The position numbers and the translations under genes were made by a program. Below are positions 9,011 through 16,763 of a stretch of DNA of 64,000 bases, one piece after another. Numbering within the stretch: the first letter of the stretch is position 1; every line of letters starts with the position of its first letter. The stretch is taken from assembly GCF_000685015.1 (NCBI RefSeq), contig NZ_BAYA01000019.1:87564-151563 (forward strand). Direction: 5' to 3'. The stretch comes from Paraburkholderia bannensis NBRC 103871. Lineage in GTDB: Bacteria > Pseudomonadota > Gammaproteobacteria > Burkholderiales > Burkholderiaceae. The notes under the pieces were generated by a model that saw nothing but the letters and a program-made list of their open reading frames with translations, had not been told where the DNA came from and searched no databases.

Positions 9011-9372
9011 ATCGCACCATGCGCCCGCCAGCTAGCGGGCGGCACCCCCACCAGCCGCTTGAAAACGCGCGTGAAATGCGCCTGATCCGAAAAGCCGTAT
9101 TTCAGCGCGATCTGCGCGGGGCTGAGTTCGGCGCGCGCCAGGTCGCACTGCGCCGCGCGCACGCGTTCGAACAGCCGCCACTGATGCGGCGTCTGGCCCG
9201 TCGCGCGCTTGAATGCCCTGATGAAATAGGCACGCGACAGTTGCACGCGCGCCGCGAGATCGTCGATGCGCAGGCTCTGCGCCAGGTCGACCTGCATATG
9301 CATCATGGCGAGCGCCAGCGATGGCGAGCAGGCGCCTTCGTCGTTTTCATCTTCGGCAATCTGCGCGCGCAT
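8947..9372 (-). CDS. Short AraC-family DNA-binding protein
   Basis: 141 residues, almost only the two-helix-turn-helix AraC DNA-binding domain (LRIDDLAARVQLSRAYFIRAF, then the conserved second helix region IALKYGFSDQAHFTRVFK) plus a short basic tail. There is no effector-binding domain. The reading frame stays open upstream to about 9466 without another clear ATG, so a slightly longer protein with a non-ATG start is possible. The 3' end overlaps the convergent M20 gene by 64 bp. Confidence 0.75.
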   Translation of the reverse strand: MRAQIAEDENDEGACSPSLALAMMHMQVDLAQSLRIDDLAARVQLSRAYFIRAFKRATGQTPHQWRLFERVRAAQCDLARAELSPAQIALKYGFSDQAHFTRVFKRLVGVPPASWRAHGAIQSTASRRNTTSSKTRAPSIS

Positions 9373-9576
9373 GGCGGCGTCCCTGATGTCATTGCGAACG
9401 CGCAGCGTGCCTGCTTCAGGGCCCGGTAAAAACTGCTTCGCCGTCCAGGGTGTCTTGACTGCCAGTCAACAATTCACGCCGATGCAATATTTCGCCATCC
9501 TGATCTATTGGCGCTTCATTTCCGCACGAATGTGCGGCACTACACAAACGGCCCCGGCCAGAGCCGCTGCTCTTGT

Positions 9577-9582
9577 TATAAT
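9577..9582 (+). promoter_or_regulatory. Probable -10 box of deoR
   Basis: A perfect TATAAT lies 58 bp before the deoR start. It overlaps a TGTTAT half-site (9574-9579) like one arm of the DeoR-type palindrome found upstream of the tsx-like gene, so weak autoregulation is possible. No good -35 is visible. Confidence 0.45.
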
Positions 9583-9640
9583 CCTTTCATCCTAAAGTCT
9601 TAAACGCGCACTGCGCCGCATTCGGTCCCTCAGGACTTCC

Positions 9641-10369
9641 ATGCTGAAATCTGAACGTCTTTCCGCACTTGCCGATGCCATCGCTCAACACAAGGTCGTG
9701 CATCTGCGCGATGCAGCCGCGCTGCTGGGCGTGTCGGAAATGACGGTACGGCGCGACATCGCCGCCAGCCCCGAGCAGTTCACCTATTTGCGCGGCTATA
9801 TCGTCAGCGCGACCGACGTGCAAGGCGGCACGGGTTACTCGCTCGAACAGGAAAAGGATCACTTCGCGCAGGCCAAGTCGGAAGCCTCTGCCATCGCAGC
9901 GAAACTGATCGCCGATAACGACACGCTATTCGTCGATTGCGGCACGACGCTGACCACACTCGCACGCCTGATCCCAGCCGACCTGCAAGTGACTGTGGTG
10001 TGCTATTCGCTCAACGTCGCGGAGATCCTGCGCCGCAAGCCCAACGTGCGGATGATGTTGCTAGGCGGTCTTTACATGCCGGCGTCCGATTCGTTTTCTG
10101 CCGATGAAACGCTCGATATCCTGCGGCGCATGGGCATCAACAAGGCGTTTATTTCGGCGGGCGGCGTGGATGAAACGCGCGGTGTGACCTGCTGGAATTT
10201 TCACGAAGTGGCCATCAAGCAGGCAGCGATGCAAAGCGCCGTGGAGCGGCACCTGGTCGTCGACAGCAGCAAGTTCGGCGTGGTGAAGGCGGCGCGTTTC
10301 TCGCAGATCGGCGAGTTCGATTCGATCATCACCGAGAACGGCCAGACGCTGCGCGAGCGTGCGGTTTAA
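9641..10369 (+). CDS. deoR: Deoxyribonucleoside regulator, DeoR family
   Basis: 242 residues. The N-terminal DeoR helix-turn-helix spans residues about 5-55 (LRDAAALLGVSEMTVRRDIA), and the C-terminal sugar-phosphate-binding domain carries VDCGTTLTTLARLIP and HLVVDSSKFG. Length and order match E. coli DeoR, which represses the deo genes and is relieved by deoxyribose-5-phosphate. It faces the cdd-deoB-deoA-deoC-transporter-channel run and ends 47 bp from cdd, so it is a convergent local regulator. A matching palindrome lies at 16619-16634. Confidence 0.88.
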   Translation: MLKSERLSALADAIAQHKVVHLRDAAALLGVSEMTVRRDIAASPEQFTYLRGYIVSATDVQGGTGYSLEQEKDHFAQAKSEASAIAAKLIADNDTLFVDCGTTLTTLARLIPADLQVTVVCYSLNVAEILRRKPNVRMMLLGGLYMPASDSFSADETLDILRRMGINKAFISAGGVDETRGVTCWNFHEVAIKQAAMQSAVERHLVVDSSKFGVVKAARFSQIGEFDSIITENGQTLRERAV

Positions 10370-10372
10370 AGA

Positions 10373-10392
10373 GGTGGCGCGAGCGCGCCACC
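10373..10392. terminator. Hairpin between convergent deoR and cdd
   Basis: A 9-bp GC-rich inverted repeat GGTGGCGCG/CGCGCCACC with a 2-nt loop lies 3 bp after the deoR stop and 24 bp from the cdd stop. No clear U-run follows on either strand, so it may act as a transcript 3' end rather than a strong intrinsic terminator. Confidence 0.5.
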
Positions 10393-10416
10393 CTGGCGCA
10401 TTCGCGCCTTAAAGCC

Positions 10417-10818
10417 TCATTCTGCAGGCTTCAGATAAAACGCTTCAGGCAGCAAGGCGTCCGCGCTGGTCACGCGCACGTCGCCCTTGAGATTCACCAG
10501 TATCACTTCCAGCGCGGGCGTGCCCAGTTCGATCATCACCTGGCGGCATGCGCCGCACGGCGCGACCGGGCCATCGGTTTCAGCGACCACGGCGATCGTC
10601 GCAAAGTCGCCAGGCCGATAACCCGCCGCAATCGCCGAGAAAAACGCCGTGCGTTCCGCGCAATTGCACAAGCCGTACGAGGCATTTTCCACGTTGCAGC
10701 CGTGAAAGACCTTGCCGTCTTTCGTGTGCAGCGCAGCTCCTACCTTGAAGCGCGAGTACGGCGCATACGCTTTTTCGCGCGCGGCTTTGGCGGCATCGAT
10801 CAGTGTCTGTGCTTCCAT
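10417..10818 (-). CDS. cdd: Cytidine deaminase
   Basis: 133 residues, the size of the tetrameric homologous Cdd form. CAERTAFF supplies the zinc cysteine and catalytic glutamate, and APCGACRQ supplies the two further zinc cysteines. It deaminates cytidine and deoxycytidine to uridine and deoxyuridine, feeding the phosphorylase encoded upstream (DeoA). It is the last gene of the deo run, 37 bp after deoB. Confidence 0.95.
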   Translation of the reverse strand: MEAQTLIDAAKAAREKAYAPYSRFKVGAALHTKDGKVFHGCNVENASYGLCNCAERTAFFSAIAAGYRPGDFATIAVVAETDGPVAPCGACRQVMIELGTPALEVILVNLKGDVRVTSADALLPEAFYLKPAE

Positions 10819-10841
10819 TGTCCTTGTCCTCTTCGATAATC

Positions 10842-10871
10842 GGTTCAGGTGCGGTTCAGGTGCGGTTCAGG
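10842..10871. repeat. 11-bp tandem repeat at the 3' end of deoB
   Basis: The unit GGTTCAGGTGC occurs 2.7 times. It runs from the deoB-cdd spacer into the last deoB codons, so copy-number change could alter the C-terminus or the stop of DeoB. Confidence 0.8.
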
Positions 10872-12079
10872 AACGCGACACCATCGGCAAACGGTTCCAG
10901 TCCATACCAGTTCGCCAGACTCTGGCCGAGATCCGCGAACGAGCCGCGCACGCCCAGGCTCTGCGGCGCCACGCGTGCGCCATAGGCGAGCAGCGGCACG
11001 TGTTCGCGCGTGTGATCGGAGCCGGGCCAGGTGGGATCGCAGCCGTGGTCGGCGGTGAGCACCAGCACGTCGTCCTCGCGCATGAGCGGGTAAAGCTGCG
11101 GCAACAAGGCGTCGAAGCGCTCAAGCTCCGTCGCATAACCCGCCACATTGCGGCGATGTCCATAAAGCTGGTCGAAGTCGACCAGGTTCGTCATCACGAG
11201 GCTCGATTCGGGGGCGTCGCGCACCGCGTCGAGCGTCGCGCGCCACAACGCGTCGAGCCCATCGGCCTTGATCTTTTGCGTCACGCCCACGCCCGCATAG
11301 ATGTCCGAAATCTTGCCAATGGCGATCACTTCGCCGCCCGCCTGCGCGAGCTTTTCGAGCACGGTCGGCGCGGGCGGCGGCACGGCCAGGTCGCGGCGAT
11401 TGCCAGTCCGCTTGAAATCGGCGCGGCTCGTGCCCGTGAACGGCCGCGCGATCACGCGGCAGATGTTGTAGCGGTCGACTTCCTCGCGGGCGATCTCGCA
11501 GAGTGCGTAAAGCCGCTCCAGCCCGAAGCTTGCCTCGTGACAGGCAATCTGGAACACCGAATCGGCGGAGGTGTAGAAGATCGGCTTGCCGGTCGCGAGG
11601 TGCTCCTCGCCTAGCGCCGTGATGATTTCCGTGCCCGACGCGTGGCAATCGCCAAGATAGCCCGGCAGGCCCGCGCGGCGCACGAGCACGTCGAGCAGTT
11701 CGGGCGGAAACGTCTGCGTGGGCTGCGAGAAATAGCCCCAGTCGAAGCGCACCGGCACGCCCGCCAGTTCCCAGTGCCCCGAAGGCGTGTCCTTGCCCGA
11801 CGAGACCTCGCAGGCCGCGCCATAGGCGCCCAGCAAAGCAGGCTGCGCCGTCATGCCCGCGGGCAGCGCGCCCGTCGCCAGCTGGCTCGCGAGCGCGAGG
11901 CCGTGGCGTTCGAGATTCGGCACCTTGAGCGGGCCGCTGCGTTCGGCGGTATCGCATTCGCCTTGCGCGCAGCGCTGCGCGATGTGGCCGAACGTGTTCG
12001 AGCCGGTGTCGTTGAAGCGCTCGGCGTCAGGCGCCGCGCCAATGCCCAGCGAGTCCAGCACCAATACGATTGCGCGCAT
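10856..12079 (-). CDS. deoB: Phosphopentomutase
   Basis: 407 residues, the same length as E. coli DeoB. It starts MRAIVLVLDSLGIGAAPDA, with the first metal-binding aspartate in an alkaline-phosphatase-fold context, and TADHGCDPTWPGSDHTREH supplies the C-terminal Asp/His metal ligands. It interconverts (deoxy)ribose-1-phosphate and -5-phosphate between DeoA and DeoC. It is 15 bp after deoA in the same run. Confidence 0.96.
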   Translation of the reverse strand: MRAIVLVLDSLGIGAAPDAERFNDTGSNTFGHIAQRCAQGECDTAERSGPLKVPNLERHGLALASQLATGALPAGMTAQPALLGAYGAACEVSSGKDTPSGHWELAGVPVRFDWGYFSQPTQTFPPELLDVLVRRAGLPGYLGDCHASGTEIITALGEEHLATGKPIFYTSADSVFQIACHEASFGLERLYALCEIAREEVDRYNICRVIARPFTGTSRADFKRTGNRRDLAVPPPAPTVLEKLAQAGGEVIAIGKISDIYAGVGVTQKIKADGLDALWRATLDAVRDAPESSLVMTNLVDFDQLYGHRRNVAGYATELERFDALLPQLYPLMREDDVLVLTADHGCDPTWPGSDHTREHVPLLAYGARVAPQSLGVRGSFADLGQSLANWYGLEPFADGVAFLNRT

Positions 12080-12094
12080 GCAGGTCTCCCGCGC

Positions 12095-13414
12095 TCAATC
12101 GAGCAGTGCGTGAATCACGGGCGGAAGTGCATCCACCGAATCGGCGATCACATAGGCGCGCTGCACTTCGCTTACGGCACGCTTTGCGGCATCCTCGTTC
12201 TGCGCATGCACGACGGCGAGCGGCTGGCCCGCCTCCACACGTTCGCCCAGTTCGACCAGTCCGGACAGGCCCACCGAATAATCGAGCGTATCGGTCGTCT
12301 TCATGCGCCCGCCGCCCAGCCCCACCACGGCGATGCCGAGCGAGCGCGCATCGACGCGCGCAATCGCCCCGCCGCGCGGCGCGGGCACCGGCACGATCAC
12401 GTTGGCGCGCGCGAGGTACGTATGCGGGCGCTCCAGCAGGTCGGCCGGGCCGCCCAGCGCCTTGACCATGCGTGCAAAACGCTCCGCCGCCGCGCCCGAT
12501 TCGAGCACCGCGAGCAGGCGCGCGTGCGCGTCGGCTTCGTCCTTCGCGAGCTTGCCGATAATCAGCATCTGCGCAGCCAGCGCCATCGTCACGTCATGCA
12601 GGCGCTGGGGGCGCGCCTTGCCGGTCAGATAGTCGATCGCGCAGGCCACTTCCAGCGCGTTGCCCGCGCAGGGCGCAAGCGACTGGCTCATGTCGGTGAG
12701 CGTGGCCGTCGTCTTCATGCCCGCGCCGTTGCCGACATCGACGATGCTGCGCGCCAGTTCGACCGACTTTTCGTAAGTCGGCATGAACGCGCCCGAGCCC
12801 ACCTTCACGTCCATCGCCAGGCCGGCGAGGCCCGCCGACAACTTCTTCGAGAGAATCGACGCCGTGATCATCGACACCGATTCGACCGTGGCCGTGACGT
12901 CGCGCACCGCGTAAATGCGCTTGTCGGCGGGCGCGAGGCGCGCGGTCTGGCCGATGATCGCCACGCCCACGTCCTTCACCACGCGGCGGAACAGGTCGGT
13001 GTCGGGCGCGACGTTGTAGCCCGGAATGGATTCGAACTTGTCGAGCGTGCCGCCCGTGTGGCCGAGGCCGCGCCCCGAGATCATCGGCACATAGCCGCCG
13101 CACGCGGCGACCATCGGCCCGAGCAGCAGCGAAGTCAGGTCGCCGACACCGCCCGTCGAGTGCTTGTCCACGACCGGGCCGTTCAGGTCGAGCGCGCGCC
13201 AGTCGAGCACGTCGCCGGAATCGCGCTGCGCAAGCGTGAGCGCCACACGCGCGTCAATCGGCAATTCGTTGAAGTAGACCGCCATCGCAAAGGCCGCGAT
13301 CTGGCCTTCGGTCACGTGGCCGCTCGTCACGCCTTCGACGAATTGCGCGATTTCCTGCTTGTCGAGCGGTTGGCGGTCGCGCACCTTGCGCACGAATTCC
13401 TGGGGCAGAAACAT
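12095..13414 (-). CDS. deoA: Thymidine phosphorylase
   Basis: 439 residues (E. coli DeoA is 440). KHSTGGVGD at residues 84-92 is the phosphate-binding motif of the pyrimidine-nucleoside phosphorylases, and SGRGLGHTGGTLDK is the family signature. It cleaves thymidine or deoxyuridine with phosphate to base and deoxyribose-1-phosphate. The frame is open to 13531, but GGAG 8 nt before the ATG at 13414 and the usual N-terminus MFLPQEFVRKV decide the start. deoC ends 37 bp upstream. Confidence 0.95.
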   Translation of the reverse strand: MFLPQEFVRKVRDRQPLDKQEIAQFVEGVTSGHVTEGQIAAFAMAVYFNELPIDARVALTLAQRDSGDVLDWRALDLNGPVVDKHSTGGVGDLTSLLLGPMVAACGGYVPMISGRGLGHTGGTLDKFESIPGYNVAPDTDLFRRVVKDVGVAIIGQTARLAPADKRIYAVRDVTATVESVSMITASILSKKLSAGLAGLAMDVKVGSGAFMPTYEKSVELARSIVDVGNGAGMKTTATLTDMSQSLAPCAGNALEVACAIDYLTGKARPQRLHDVTMALAAQMLIIGKLAKDEADAHARLLAVLESGAAAERFARMVKALGGPADLLERPHTYLARANVIVPVPAPRGGAIARVDARSLGIAVVGLGGGRMKTTDTLDYSVGLSGLVELGERVEAGQPLAVVHAQNEDAAKRAVSEVQRAYVIADSVDALPPVIHALLD

Positions 13415-13451
13415 TGTTTGTTCTCCAAATAATGTGCGTTCTAATGTGCGG

Positions 13452-14237
13452 TCAATAGACGGCCGGACGCTTCGCATCCTTGCCGTGACCCAGCGTGGCG
13501 AGCAGGCTGCCGAGCAGGCCCGACGCGCCAAAACGGAACTTGGCGGGCACCGTGTAGCCGACGCCCAGTTCGCGCTCGGCCAGCGCGAGATATGCGGCCG
13601 CCTCCTGCGCCGTGCGCACGCCGCCCGCCGCCTTGAAGCCGACCGTGCGCCCGGCCTCGCGGATCGCCGCGAGCATCGCCGCCGCCGCGTCGAGCGTGGC
13701 GTTGACCGGCACCTTGCCCGTCGAGGTCTTGATGAAGTCCGCGCCCGCGTCGATGGCGATTTCGCTCGCGCGACGGATCAGCGCCGTGTCGCGCAGTTCG
13801 CCCGTTTCCAGGATCACCTTGAGGCACTTGTCGGCCGCCGCCACGCGGCATTGCGCGACCAGTTCGCGGCCCACCTGCGCATCGCCCGCAAGCAGCGCGC
13901 GATAAGGAAACACCACGTCGACTTCGTCGGCGCCCAGTGCGACGGCGGCGGCGGTTTCGCGCGCCGCCGCTTCAGGGTCGGCTGCGCCTGCCGGGAAATT
14001 CGTGACGGTCGCGATCGGCAGCGCAAGACCTTGCGCCGTCAACGCCGCGCGCGCCGTGCCCACGAAGCGCGGGTACACGCACAACGCGGCGGGCGTGCCG
14101 ACGGGCGTATTCGCCGACGCGGCCAGCGCTTCGATCGACGCGTCGGTGTCGTCGTCGTTGAGCGACGTGAGATCGATGAGATGCAACGCCTGCAATGCGC
14201 GCTCGGCGAGCTGGTTGCGTGTCAGTGCCTGTTCCAT
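13452..14237 (-). CDS. deoC: Deoxyribose-phosphate aldolase
   Basis: 261 residues (E. coli DeoC is 259). DFIKTSTGK carries the Schiff-base lysine and VGFKAAGGVRT the second, proton-relay lysine of class I DERA. It splits deoxyribose-5-phosphate into glyceraldehyde-3-phosphate and acetaldehyde. It is 10 bp after the transporter gene, in the same transcript. Confidence 0.96.
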   Translation of the reverse strand: MEQALTRNQLAERALQALHLIDLTSLNDDDTDASIEALAASANTPVGTPAALCVYPRFVGTARAALTAQGLALPIATVTNFPAGAADPEAAARETAAAVALGADEVDVVFPYRALLAGDAQVGRELVAQCRVAAADKCLKVILETGELRDTALIRRASEIAIDAGADFIKTSTGKVPVNATLDAAAAMLAAIREAGRTVGFKAAGGVRTAQEAAAYLALAERELGVGYTVPAKFRFGASGLLGSLLATLGHGKDAKRPAVY

Positions 14238-14247
14238 GAAAAACCCA

Positions 14248-15522
14248 TCAGGAAAGAGAGAAAAACAGTCCGGCGATCGTTGCGCTCATGAGATTCGAGA
14301 GCGTCGCGGCAGCGAGCGCGCGCAGGCCGAAGCGCGCGACGTCGCCGCGCAGTTCCGGCGCAACGGCGGTGAAGCCGCCGGTCAGGATCGCAATCGACGA
14401 AAAATTGGCGAAACCGCACAGCGCGAACGAGACGATCGCGATGGTCTTGGGCGTGAGCAGCGGCAGCCCCGCCGCCACGACGTGCGCGCTGTCCTGCAAG
14501 TACGGCGACAGCCCGCTATACGCGACAAACTCGTTGAGAATCAGCTTCTGGCCGATGAAGTTGCCGGCCACCACCGAATCCTGCCACGGTACGCCGATCA
14601 TCCACGCGAGCGGTGCAAAGAGCGCGCCCAGCAAGGATTGCAGCGTGACGTGCGCGAACCCGAGCCAGCCCGCCACGACGCCCACGCCTGCATTGAGCAG
14701 CGCGATCAGGCCGATGAAGGCCACCAGCATCGTGCCCACGTTCACCGCGATCTTCATGCCCACGCTCGCGCCCGAGGCGCCGGCCTCGATCACGCTGGTG
14801 GCGCGCTTCTCGTCGAATTCGAGCGCGCCGATATCGATATGCGTGGTCTCGACCGACGGGCACATCATCTTGCCGAACAGCAGGCCGCCGGGAATCGCCA
14901 TGAACGAGGCGGCCAGCAGATATTCCATCTTCACGCCGAGCCCTGCGTAACCCGCCAGCACCGACCCGGCCACCGACGCCATGCCGCTCGACATCACCGC
15001 GAAAATCTCGGGCCCGGTCAGACGGCGCACGAATGGCTTCACGAACGCGGGCATTTCGCTCTGGCCGAGGAAAATGGTCGCGACCGCCGAACAGCCCTCG
15101 GCGCGGCTCACGCCCAGCAGCTTCGAAAGCACCGTGCCGATGATCGCGATGATCCACTTCATCACGCCGAGGTAATACAGCACGGCGATCAGCGATGTCA
15201 CGAAAATGATCATCGGCAGCACACGCAGGCCAAAGGCGAAGCCGTCCGCGCCGAACAGCGCGAACATCTTGTCGCCGACGAGGCCGCCGAACAGGAAGGT
15301 CAGCCCGTGCTGCCCCATTTCGAGCACGCCGTTCACGGCGTTGGCGGTGAGCGCCAGCACGTGGCGGCCCATCGGCACGAACAGCACGAGTGCGCCGATC
15401 ACGATTTGCGTCGCCAGCGCCGCGAACACCGTACGCGGGCGCACCGCGCTGCGGTTCATCGACAGACAGTAGCCAAACACCAGCAGCACCAGAATGCCGC
15501 ATAGACTGCGCAGGATATCCAT
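14248..15522 (-). CDS. Concentrative nucleoside transporter (CNT family, NupC/NupX type)
   Basis: 424 residues with about 10 hydrophobic segments. The CNT core is visible as EGCSAVATIFLGQSEMPAF and the later NEFVAY and CGFANFSSIAI motifs. It imports nucleosides with a cation (H+ or Na+) across the inner membrane. It lies between the outer-membrane channel gene and deoC, so it probably supplies deoxyribonucleosides to the pathway. A start at 15522 gives the expected short N-terminus. Confidence 0.92.
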   Translation of the reverse strand: MDILRSLCGILVLLVFGYCLSMNRSAVRPRTVFAALATQIVIGALVLFVPMGRHVLALTANAVNGVLEMGQHGLTFLFGGLVGDKMFALFGADGFAFGLRVLPMIIFVTSLIAVLYYLGVMKWIIAIIGTVLSKLLGVSRAEGCSAVATIFLGQSEMPAFVKPFVRRLTGPEIFAVMSSGMASVAGSVLAGYAGLGVKMEYLLAASFMAIPGGLLFGKMMCPSVETTHIDIGALEFDEKRATSVIEAGASGASVGMKIAVNVGTMLVAFIGLIALLNAGVGVVAGWLGFAHVTLQSLLGALFAPLAWMIGVPWQDSVVAGNFIGQKLILNEFVAYSGLSPYLQDSAHVVAAGLPLLTPKTIAIVSFALCGFANFSSIAILTGGFTAVAPELRGDVARFGLRALAAATLSNLMSATIAGLFFSLS

Positions 15523-15554
15523 ATCGAATCCTTGAGGAATGGAGGCGTTGTTTT

Positions 15555-15597
15555 AGAACCTGCTTCAGAACCCGCTTTAAAACCGCTTTAAAACCGG
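15555..15597. repeat. Imperfect 11-12 bp tandem repeat after the tsx-like gene
   Basis: Four imperfect units of the type AGAACCCGCTTT / AAAACCGCTTT run across the stop of the tsx-like gene into the 65-bp spacer before the transporter gene. Confidence 0.7.
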
Positions 15598-16559
15598 TAC
15601 CCGACGCTGGCGTAATAGCCCCAGCCGGTCGAGCGGTTCTGGAAGGTTCCACTGCCAAAATTCAGCGTGCTGCCATTCCACTGTCCGCCGTTGTGGAAAT
15701 AGCGCGCCGCGGTCCAGAAGCGCCAGTGTTTGAACTCGTAGATCAACACGTTGGTCGAGACAAAAGCGGTGTCGCTGCGCGTGTTGCCGCCGGTTTCTTC
15801 GGCCAGGCGCGAGCCGAAGTCGTAGTTGAAAAAGCTCACGAACGTGAGGTTGCCGCCGCTGTAGACGCCGATCGGATAGACCAGTTTCATCTGCGCGCGG
15901 TAGCCGTCCCAGCTGTTCGCATTGGCCGCGCCGTAGTTTTCCCACTGGCGGCGCACGTAGAGGTTCGCCGACAGATAGACCGGCAGCGGCGTGGCGATAT
16001 CGGTGCCGAGGCCCATATAGAGCGTGTTCTGGCGGCCCGAGACGTTGTGCCCCTGGTCGTAGATCCAGTCGAACGCGGCGTACCACTCCTTGAACGGCCC
16101 GAATCCCAGGTGCTTGCCCAGCAGATCGTCGATGGAAACGCGCGGCTCCTGCTCCGAGAAGAGCGGCGAGCCTTTGTTGGTGATGCCCGTGTCGTAGCCA
16201 TTGCCCACGCCGAAGGCGCGCGGCATGTCGACGTAGCCGTAGAGATCGAACGGCCCTTTGCGGCCGAAGTATTCGTATTCCAGGTACACGTCGTTGGTGC
16301 GATACGGGCCGAAGCGAATGTTCTTCGAGCCAATCACGCCGAGGCTCTGGTGCAGCCAGTCCGACAGGTAGCGCGGCGCGGGCTGCGCGGCGCTCACGGC
16401 TGACGTGGCCGACGTGTTCAGTTCAGGCGGCGTGCCGCCGGTTTCGGCCAGCGTGTCGGCGCGCGTTTGCGCCGCCGTCAGTGCGAGTGCGGCTACGGCG
16501 ACACGGCATAGGGTTGCTGCCTCCGGAGCGGTTCGCCACGGTCTCCTCCTTAGATCCAC
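15588..16559 (-). CDS. Tsx-like nucleoside channel, outer membrane
   Basis: 323 residues with a signal peptide (LCRVAVAALALTAAQTRA, cleavage near residue 35) and an aromatic-rich beta-barrel ending in YRF, the C-terminal Phe typical of outer-membrane proteins. It resembles Tsx/OmpK nucleoside-specific channels (WLHQSLGVIGSKN, YVDMPRAFG). The start is a GTG with AAAGGAAG about 8 nt upstream. A separate AGGAGG lies just inside the coding region but leads into a frame without a signal peptide, so it was not used. As the promoter-proximal gene of the deo run it would bring nucleosides into the periplasm. Confidence 0.85.
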   Translation of the reverse strand: MDLRRRPWRTAPEAATLCRVAVAALALTAAQTRADTLAETGGTPPELNTSATSAVSAAQPAPRYLSDWLHQSLGVIGSKNIRFGPYRTNDVYLEYEYFGRKGPFDLYGYVDMPRAFGVGNGYDTGITNKGSPLFSEQEPRVSIDDLLGKHLGFGPFKEWYAAFDWIYDQGHNVSGRQNTLYMGLGTDIATPLPVYLSANLYVRRQWENYGAANANSWDGYRAQMKLVYPIGVYSGGNLTFVSFFNYDFGSRLAEETGGNTRSDTAFVSTNVLIYEFKHWRFWTAARYFHNGGQWNGSTLNFGSGTFQNRSTGWGYYASVGYRF

Positions 16560-16618
16560 GGTCTGCTTCCTTTATCTGTCTTGAATATCTCATCGCGTGA
16601 GATCATCGGAACACATTT

Positions 16619-16634
16619 TGTTATGTTTATAACA
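16619..16634. promoter_or_regulatory. DeoR-type operator upstream of the tsx-like gene
   Basis: The 16-bp site TGTTATGTTTATAACA is a TGTTAT-N4-ATAACA palindrome with the same architecture as the E. coli DeoR operator (TGTTA-N6-TAACA). It starts 60 bp before the tsx-like GTG. On the minus strand TTGAGA (16651-16656) could be the -35 and TTATAA/TATAAA inside the palindrome the -10, so repressor binding would block RNA polymerase. DeoR binding is inference. Confidence 0.75.
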
Positions 16635-16705
16635 TTATCAAAAATACGTGTCTCAAGAGAGTCGGGGAAAACCCAGAGGGATTTGAGGTGGATGGGTGAC
16701 GCAGA

Positions 16706-16731
16706 CAAAAAAGCCCGGATTGCCCGGGCCT
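16706..16731 (-). terminator. Intrinsic terminator of the aldehyde dehydrogenase operon
   Basis: On the minus strand GCCCGG is paired with CCGGGC around a short loop, followed by a run of T (A-run at 16706-16712 on the plus strand). It lies 33 bp after the aldehyde dehydrogenase stop. Confidence 0.85.
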
Positions 16732-16763
16732 TTGAACAGCAGCGGCGAAACCGAACGAACCGG

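Noticed and set aside
11642..13432. 596-codon plus-strand open frame over deoB and deoA
   Set aside because: Antisense to two well-recognised enzymes; composition is Arg/His/Ala-rich and no motif is present.
14002..15504. 500-codon plus-strand open frame over the nucleoside transporter
   Set aside because: Antisense shadow, His/Arg/Gln-rich, no ribosome-binding site.
16548..16553. AGGAGG inside the tsx-like gene as a real ribosome-binding site
   Set aside because: It would drive a GTG in a different frame that encodes no signal peptide; the sequence AGG AGG is simply Arg-Arg codons in the signal region.
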